Source of the DNA: Culex pipiens pallens
Lineage: Eukaryota; Arthropoda; Insecta; Diptera; Culicidae
DNA length: 64,000 nt
Reading direction: 5' to 3'
NCBI RefSeq assembly: GCF_016801865.2
Contig: NC_068938.1
Span: 62,692,069-62,756,068 of the forward strand
The notes under the pieces were generated by a model, which was given only the letters and a program-made list of their open reading frames with translations, was not told the DNA's origin and did no database searches. This document shows positions 56,957-64,000 of this stretch, one piece after another (the first letter of the stretch is position 1; each line of letters starts with the position of its first letter). Made by a program: the position numbers and the translations under genes.

Positions 56957-58185
56957 GAGCAATTCCATCTCAAATCAAGAATTTTTCTGGTACTTTTGTA
57001 CCAGACCCTCTCCGATTTCAATGAAACTTTGTAGACATGTTATCCTAGGCCTATATAAGCCATTTTTGTGTATACGGAGCCAATTGTACTCGAAAATAAC
57101 ATTTGAGAAGGGCGTAAGTTAATTAGATATTTTTGTATTCTGTAATTTAAAAATGACTGTAACTCGAAGGCGTTGCATCGTACCAAAAAGTGGTCAAAGA
57201 CAAACTTGTAGGAAATTGGACGGGCTTTCTGAAAAAAATACACTGAAAGAAAAATACACGCCCCTTCTATGGGATTTTTCAATTTTTATGTTTAAAAATT
57301 AATTTTTAAGGTGAAGTCGCGATTTTTTTTCGTTCAAAATTTTTTAGGAAATAGCCTAAAATGTGACAAAAAGACTCACGAAAAATGCAGGATGGCATGT
57401 CTCTCCTAAAAAAATACAAAAATCATTTACTGAAACTGTTTTTTTGAAAAGTGGTCTAAACGTCAAATTTTTCAAAAACCGATAGTGTGAATCGATTCTA
57501 CAGACAATTTTACATAAAAGTCTCCATATTGACCATTGTCCCAAGTCCAATCCTTGCGAAGTTACAGCGGTTTTAAAAATAAAAATGTTGAAAAAACAGC
57601 TTTTTTGGTGGTTTTTTGCATTTTCTATATGACAGACTTGATTTTTCAGTCTCGAAAATATTTTTACCGGAAAGCTCGTCCAATTTCCCATAAGTTTGCC
57701 TTTGACAGCTTTTCAATTTGACTCGTTTTAATATTTACGTAGGATGATTTACCTTTCAGAATTCTACCACACTGAAAAAAATATTCTGTTTTCAGTTATG
57801 TGCAATGTAATTAAGCTTATATCTGTAAGCCCATGCATCCAATTGAAAAGCTGTCAAAGGCAAACTTATGGGAAATTGGACGAGCTTTCCGACTGTCAGT
57901 GTATTTTTTTCAGAAAGCCCGTCCAATTTCCTACAAGTTTGTCTTTGACCACTTTTTGGTACGATGCAACGCCTTCGAGTTACAGTCATTTTTTAATTAC
58001 AGAATACAAAAATATCTAAATAACTTACGCCCTTCTCAAATGTTATTTTCGAGTACAATTGGCTCCGTATACACAAAAATGGCTTATATAGGCTTAGGAT
58101 AACATGTCTACAAAGTTTCATTGAAATCGGAGAGGGTCGGGTACAAAAGTACCAGAAAAATTCCTGATTTTAGATGGAATTGCTC
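56957..58185. mobile_element. Fold-back element, family B, complete
   Basis: It starts GAGCAATTCCATCTCAAATC and ends GATGGAATTGCTC. The outer arms of about 300 bp mirror each other (CCGATTTCAATGAAACTTTG against its complement near 58105). A second, inner inverted repeat links about 57661-57715 to 57835-57890 (GGAAAGCTCGTCCAATTTCC and complement). The middle (57250-57650) is single copy. There is no transposase frame. Confidence 0.8.
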
Positions 58186-58600
58186 AAAGATAGTTTGGAT
58201 TTTTTCCTTTTCTGGTTGTCATTTTGCTTATTTGCTATCTTTGTTTTTTTGGTTAAATTTTATTTAATTTTAAGCTGCATTGCTTTTTCAGATTTGTGAT
58301 TTTTAAATTTTTTGGTTTTTGCTTTTTTGTTTTTGTTTTTATTTTGATTTTTATGTTTTCTTTTCCTATTAAGCTATTCAATTTTTGCTTTTTATATCTT
58401 GTTTTGCTCCTTTTTTTGCTATTGCTTTTTGTTTCTGTTTTCCCTTTTGATTTTTTGAGGAATTTATTATTTTTTTGTGTTTTCCTCTTTGCATTTTTTA
58501 ATATTTTACCGTTTGGCTTTTTTACTTTTGCTTGTCTTTTTGGCATTTTTCCTTTTTTTTAATTTCTTTTTGTATTTTTTGCTGTTAAGCTTTTTTGGTT

Positions 58601-59558
58601 TTAGGCCGTTGCAAATATTTTTTGAAGTTTATGTCCCTCGACTCTGACCAAAGTCGAGGGGGGGGCAAAAAAATAAAAAAAAAGTATTAAAATTGAAATT
58701 ACGAGCCATAGTTTCAACATTTTGATGAAAACAGTGTTTTAAAATGCATTATATACCTGTCCAGTTGTTTTGCCATCATTAGTTTCTAAAATATCTAAGT
58801 ATTGACGAAAATTTTATTTTTTGCGAAAAATAAAATTTTTGCTGTGCTGTACATTGGAATTTCATGAAAATTCAAAACATGTTTAACACTGGAACGCCCA
58901 ACGCATGTCCAACTTACACGGACGCCCAAGCCTCCCAAAAAAGTTGGAACGGTAACTTCAACTCGCTGGTTCTCGGGCATAACTCAACCAATCGGGACGA
59001 TTCTTGTTTCCAGTAATTTGTAAGAATGTCTAGATGATCCTAGAACTTTGCAGAACTTAATTTGATCAACTCTGTAATTTCTGCGACCAAAAACATCGTT
59101 CCACCTTTTTTCAAAACGACTGCCTCCGCGGAATTTTCGGCGAATTTTTTTTTGTACGCGAAAAAAAAAGTTGGAACGATGTTTTTGATCGCAAAAATTA
59201 CAGATATGATCAAATTAAGTTCTGCAAAGTTCTAGAATCATCTAGGCATCCTAACAAATCACTGGAAAGAAGAATCATCTTGATTGGTTGAGTTATGCCC
59301 GAGATCCATTGAGTTGAAGTTACCGTTCCAACTTTTTTGGAGCCTTGGGCGTTGGAATGTTAAACAAGCCCAAACATGCTTAAAATGATTATCAATGCAG
59401 AAAAATGCATTTTAGATTGGTTTCAGTTGATTAGACTTCTATTTTCATGGAAACTTTGAAGTTTTTTTTTTGCCCCCTGATTTTTCAGACCCATTTTGAA
59501 GGGAGGGGGGGGGGGGGGGGTGCGACATAAACTTTGAAAAATATTTGCAACGGCCTTA
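58601..59558. mobile_element. PIF/Harbinger-like MITE with TTA duplication
   Basis: Ends GGCCGTTGCAAATATTTTTT and AAAAATATTTGCAACGGCC are nearly perfect inverted repeats, flanked by TTA at 58601-58603 and 59556-59558. A 3-bp TTA duplication is the mark of PIF/Harbinger insertions. G-runs lie inside both ends (near 58660 and 59500-59520). No transposase frame; a second palindrome is inserted within. Confidence 0.78.
58877..59366. mobile_element. Palindrome nested in the Harbinger-like MITE
   Basis: Ends GTTTAACACTGGAACGCCCA and TTGGGCGTTGGAATGTTAAA are inverted repeats, and the arms stay complementary to a centre near 59130 (AAAGTTGGAACGATGTTTTT and its complement). The related fragment at 51826-52175 lacks this segment, which supports insertion. 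AAACATG occurs on both sides and may be the target duplication. Confidence 0.7.
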
Positions 59559-60655
59559 TTACCTTTTAGATCTTTTGCTTTTTAGTTTGTTATTAAGATG
59601 TTTTTTTGCTTTTTTGTTTTGTTTTACTTTTTTGATTTTGCTTCTTATTTGCTGTCTTGATATTTTGGGTTTTTGGATTTTTGGTTTTCTGTGTTTTGCT
59701 TTTTTGCTTTTTTGTTTTCTTGTCGATATTTTAGTTGTTTTTGGCTTTCTCGTTTTAGCTGCTTTGCCTTTTGGTTTTTTGGTTTTATGGTTTTTTTTAC
59801 TTTCAAGTTTTTCCTTTTTATTTTTTTATTTTTAATATTTTGCTTTCTTTATTTTTTGTTTTCACAATGGTTTTTATGTTGTTTTTTTACTTTTTTTTAG
59901 CTTCTTTTGCTTTTTTGTTTAATGGTTTTTTTAGTTTAGCTTTTTTGCCTTTTAGTTTTTAATTTTTTGCCGATTTGTTTTTTTGATCTTTTGCACTTTT
60001 GCTGTTTTGCCTTTTTAGCTTTTTTGTATTTTTCTTTTTTTCTTTTTGATTTGTATTTTTTCCTTATTTCTTTTTTGCTTTGTTCTGCTTTTCTGTGTAT
60101 TCTGTTTGTTTTATTTAGCCTTTTTTGCTTCTTTTGTTATTTTTCCTTTTTATTTGCTTTTTAGTTTTTTTTTTCTTTTGATGTTTTGCTTTTTGTTTAT
60201 TTAATAGTTTTTTTTTTGGATTTTGTATTTGTTTGCTGTATTTTCCTTAGCCTGTTTTTTGCTTTATTTTTTTGTTGCCATTCTGTTTTTATTTCCTGTT
60301 TTTTTTTGCACCTCGCTTTTATTTTTTCTATTTTGATTTGTTGCTATATTTTTATGTTATGTTTTTCCTTTTTGTGTTTTTTTGCTCTTAGGCTTTTTTC
60401 TTTTTTGATGTTTTGCTTTTTTGTGTTTTGGTCTTAATTTTTGGTTTTTTGATTTTTGTTTTCTTGTTTGCTCTTTTTCTTTTGTTACTTTTAGATATTT
60501 GTTTTGTTTAATTTTTGTGTTATTGTTCTTTTTTGTTTTTCTTTTTTGCTATTTTGTTGTTTGTTTTGTTTTTAACTTTTTTCTTTTGTTTATTTATTTC
60601 TTGTGCCTTTTAATTTTTTTTTGCTTTTCTGTTCCTTTCTTTATTCACATATATT

Positions 60656-62331
60656 AGCTTGAAAAGAAAATCAGCGACAGATTTTTTTTTTCAAAATGCT
60701 AAACAACAAATTTTGTTTAGTTTTTATGGCTCATTGCAGTGATGTGTCTGATTAAATATAACAGCAATATTCAGAATTATTTAAGAACTCTGAAAACTTG
60801 GAAATAATCATCAGGAAACAAAATAAAACGTCATTACTATAATGTTTTATATTTGTCCATGACATTTATTTAAAAATTTCAATTCAACCAAATATCTCAC
60901 ATCTGTCAAATTACCCCACCTGCCTTTTCCCAACCATCCACGTGCCATCGCTTGAGGATGTGTCAAAACAACAACAAGAACCTCAAACGGCGAGGGAGAT
61001 GATGGCTTCCTCCCTCCGATTTCCCTTCCAAAGATCCCGACAAACACACCCCGAAATATTGTGTCAAGGATGTTGGTGTTATGATGATGGTAATGTTCAG
61101 TAGCAAGAGCATCGAAACCTATGACGAACAGCATCGGAATCCTTGGGTTGAAGTCCTGTGTTCAAATTGCGGCACACTTCCGACGCCTTGGAGATCGACA
61201 TCATGCTCCCCCTCCAACTTCGTTTGACAAAAAGTTCAATTTTCCTAATAACACTCTCCGATTCTTCACGGTTTTCTTCCGGAACAGGAAAAGTACATGG
61301 AAAGTGATGGCCGCGGGGGAAAAGTTTTTGGGTGGAATTTGAGGCACTGGAAATAAAATTATTGAAATTAAACAAAATTTTAAAAGTTAATAACTTGCTT
61401 ACTTTTTAACGAAATCAAATTAAATGCAAAGAGACTTCAACTTCAAAAGCATAAATAACTTCAGTCAATTCCATTGTCCGCAAACTTTCCGTTTGTTTTT
61501 CAAAAGGAAAATCACACCCAAAAGGTGGAAGACACACGGGGAGGGAGGTTTCGGCATGTAGTGCCATCTGTGGCGGAAGGAAGTGCCATCACGTTGGTTT
61601 GTTTAGCGCCACAAATGGCGTTCGCAAAAGTTGTCCCTTTAGTCGAATGCTTATTATTGCGTTTGCTGCTAGAACTGTCAAGGAAATGTGTTGGGGCTGG
61701 TTTCAAAAAGCTCCCCCTGAGGGGCATTCACTCCCGAGGAAGGGGCCTTTGTGCAAGCTAAATCTGCATCAATAAATATGCCAATTGTGGGAAGAATCTT
61801 TGGAACTCTAGGAGCTTTGCTTTAAGTGAACAATGCGGTGACTAATAAATTTAATTCGTTCTTGGCTGTCTGAGGCATTAATGAAGCGAACTCTTTGTTT
61901 GCTGTTATAGTGATTTCGGATTAAACTTTCTCCTCGTACTCTTAGGAGTACTGAAAATTCATTCTTTTCAGTACTTTTTCAAACAGTCTTCGACTATTTC
62001 AAAGTAATTGAAGAATAAGTTGGTCATTTTGAAATTTTCAAAAAAATGTCATTGATCTGAATAACTTTTAAAACAAGTTTTTATTCAGCTTATTTTTGAT
62101 CATAAAGTCAGCAGCCGATACCTCATGCAAACGCAACCAGCAGAACAACAAACAGCCCATAAATTAGGCGCTTTCCCGGGGACATTTTCATGTCACACTT
62201 TTCACCGCAAACCACATGTTATGCGAGTGAAAGCCCCAGTAATGCATCATTATGCTGACCCGACTCGACTACGTACGCTGCGTAAAAGTGTTTATCACAT
62301 GTGCATTTTGGACGGGGAAAATTTGCCTTTT
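60656..62331. other. Non-coding DNA, no gene recognised
   Basis: Mixed composition, GC-richer at 60890-61340 and 61520-61760. Frames of up to 97 codons overlap on both strands and lack domains. GCCATCTGTGGCG and CGCCACAAATGGC near 61563 and 61608 form a short inverted repeat. Confidence 0.45.
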
Positions 62332-64000
62332 GAGCAATTCTCTGAGATTTCGGTCTTTCGATTTTTTTTGTATTTTTTAATCCAGCTGAAACTTTTTTGG
62401 TGCCTTCGGTATGCCCAAAGAAGCCATTTTGCATCATTAGTTTGTCCATATAATTTTCCATACAAATTTGGTAGCTGTCCATACAAAAATGATATGTGAA
62501 AATTCAAAAATCTGTACCTTTTGAAGGAATTTTTTGATCGATTTGGAGTCTTCAGCAAAGTTGTAGGTATGGATATGGACTACACTGAAAAAAAATGATA
62601 CACGGTAAAAAAAATTTGGTGATTTTTTTATTTATCTTTTTGTCACTAAAACTTGATTTGCAAAAAAACACTATTTTTAATTTTTTTTATTTTTTGATAT
62701 GTTTTAGAGGACATAAAATGCCAACTTTTCAGAAATTTCCAGAATGGGCAAAAAATCTTTGACCGAGTTATGATTTTTTGAATCAATACAGATTTTTTCA
62801 AAAAATCGAAATATTGGTCGCAAAAATTTTTCAACTTCATTTTTCGATGTAAAATCGAATTTGCAATCAAAAAGTACTTTAGTGAATTTTTGATAAAGTG
62901 CACCGTTTTCAAGTTATAATCATTTTTAGGTAACTTTTTTGAAAATAGTCGAAGTTTTTCATTTTTTAAAAATAGTGCCCATGTTTGCCCACCTTTGAAA
63001 AAAATATTTTTGAAAAGCTGAGAAAATTCTCTATATTTTGCTTCTTCGGACTTTGTTGATACGACTCTTAGTTGCTGAGATATTGCCATGCAAAGGTTAA
63101 AAAACAGGAAAATTGATGTTTTCTAAGTCTCACCCAAACAACTCACCATTTTCTAATGTCGATATTTCAGCAACTAATGGTCCGATTTACAATGTTAAAA
63201 CATGAAACATTCGTAAAATTTTCCGATCTTTTCGAAAAAAATATTTTCAAAAATTTTAAATCAAGACTAACATTTCAAATTGGCGTAATATTGAATGTTT
63301 GGCCCTTTTGAAATGTTAGTCTTGATTTTAAATTTTTGAAAATATTTTTTTCGAAAAGATCGGAAAATTTTACGAATGTTTCATGTTTTAACATTGTAAA
63401 TCGGACCATTAGTTGCTGAAATATCGACATTAGAAAATGGTGAGTTGTTTGGGTGAGACTTAGAAAACATCAATTTTCCTGTTTTTTAACCTTTGCATGG
63501 CAATATCTCAGCAACTAAGAGTCGTATCAACAAAGTCCGAAAAAGCAAAATATAAAGAATTTTCTCAGCTTTTCAAAAATATTTTTTTCAAAGGTGGGCA
63601 AACATGGGCACTATTTTTAAAAAATGAAAAACTGCGACTATTTTCAAAAAAGTTACCTGAAAATGGTTATAACTTGAAAACGGTGCACTTTATCAAAAAT
63701 TCACTAAAGTACTTTTTGATTGCAAATTCGATTTTACATCGAAAAATGAAGATGAAAAATTTTTGCGACCAATATTTCGATTTTTTGAAAAAATCTGTAT
63801 TGATTCAAAAAATCATAACTCGGTCAAAGATTTTTTGCCCATTCTGGAAATTTCTGAAAAGTTGGCATTTTATGTCCTCTAAAACATATCAAAAAAATAA
63901 AAAAAATTAAAAATAGTGTTTTTTTGCAAATCAAGTTTTAGTGACAAAAAGTTAAATAAAAAAATCACCTAATTTTTTTTACCGTGTAGCAACTTTTTTC
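62332..64000. mobile_element. Fold-back element, family A, running off the window
   Basis: It starts GAGCAATTCTCTGAGATTTC. The arms meet near 63290 around TTGGCGTAATATTGAATG, and the right arm continues to the window end without reaching its terminus. Unlike 29019-30815 the right arm here keeps the block with GCAATATCTCAGCAACTAAG. The opposing frames at 62646-63089 (minus) and 63497-63910 (+) are 147 and 137 codons and nearly the same protein because of the palindrome. Confidence 0.82.

Larger units (their letters stand above)
56255..60655 (+). repeat. G/T-rich degenerate simple repeat, about 2.2 kb, split by two insertions
   Basis: The segments 56255-56953, 58188-58603 and 59559-60655 consist of variants of TTTTGCTTTTTTGTTTT, with very little A or C on the + strand. 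The intervening fold-back B element and Harbinger-like MITE have different composition, so one original tract was split. Phe/Leu/Cys-rich frames here (up to 186 codons) are repeat artefacts. Confidence 0.85.

Noticed and set aside
62646..63910. Two nearly identical 137-147-codon frames in opposite orientation
   Set aside because: The similarity follows from the palindrome. The frames are AT-driven, Lys/Phe-rich, and are not kept at full length in the other family-A copy.

Overview
The window looks like a gene-poor, transposon-rich stretch of an insect nuclear genome, most likely a culicine mosquito (Culex-like). That assignment is inference from the AT-rich composition, long simple repeats, many palindromic non-autonomous DNA elements, a Juan/Jockey-type LINE and a tRNA-derived SINE; no database search was possible. 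I found no host protein-coding gene I could defend. The only convincing long reading frames belong to two LINE retrotransposons, and both are intact.

Layout. 1-6967: AT-rich non-coding DNA with an old fold-back element (2850-4000) and a short inverted-repeat element flanked by TA (4183-4803). 6973-18376: a complete LTR retrotransposon with two 345-bp LTRs that I read as identical, a 5-bp target duplication (GCGTG), a primer-binding-site candidate and a polypurine tract, but no gag or pol. Its interior is built of tandem repeats, and a full CR1/L2-like LINE (about 10893-15639, ORF1 and ORF2 on +) is nested in it. 18382-22999: non-coding DNA with a 630-bp hAT-type MITE (19930-20559). 23000-24762: 1.5 kb of (AAAAAC)n followed directly by an (AGTATTTT)n array.

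26760-31128: several generations of fold-back elements (the best is 29019-30815) and a small hAT-type element. 34781-37163: a recent 347-bp tandem duplication and a 1.35-kb palindromic element (family C). 38455-38804: a near-perfect 216-bp hairpin and a tRNA-like SINE head. 39218-44879: a second family-C palindrome split by a full-length, intact Juan/Jockey-type LINE (39333-43802, minus strand). 44895-45183: a MITE containing a second, 112-bp hAT MITE. 45184-49046: non-coding DNA. 49988-51279: a 1.29-kb hAT-type element. 52213-52464: a SINE with its target duplication. 56255-60655: a G/T-rich, almost A/C-free tract broken by a fold-back element (56957-58185) and a Harbinger-like MITE (58604-59555), which itself holds another palindrome. 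62332-64000: another fold-back element running off the window edge.

How the parts relate. The region records successive nested insertions. The LINEs are the only enzymatic components: each has an endonuclease and a reverse transcriptase and could in principle mobilise itself, and perhaps SINEs. The fold-back, hAT, TA and TTA elements carry no transposase and must have depended on enzymes encoded elsewhere. The non-coding LTR element likewise would need gag-pol from another locus. Its two tandem-repeat arrays, its hairpins and its strong splice-site-like signals make it the most unusual item in the window.
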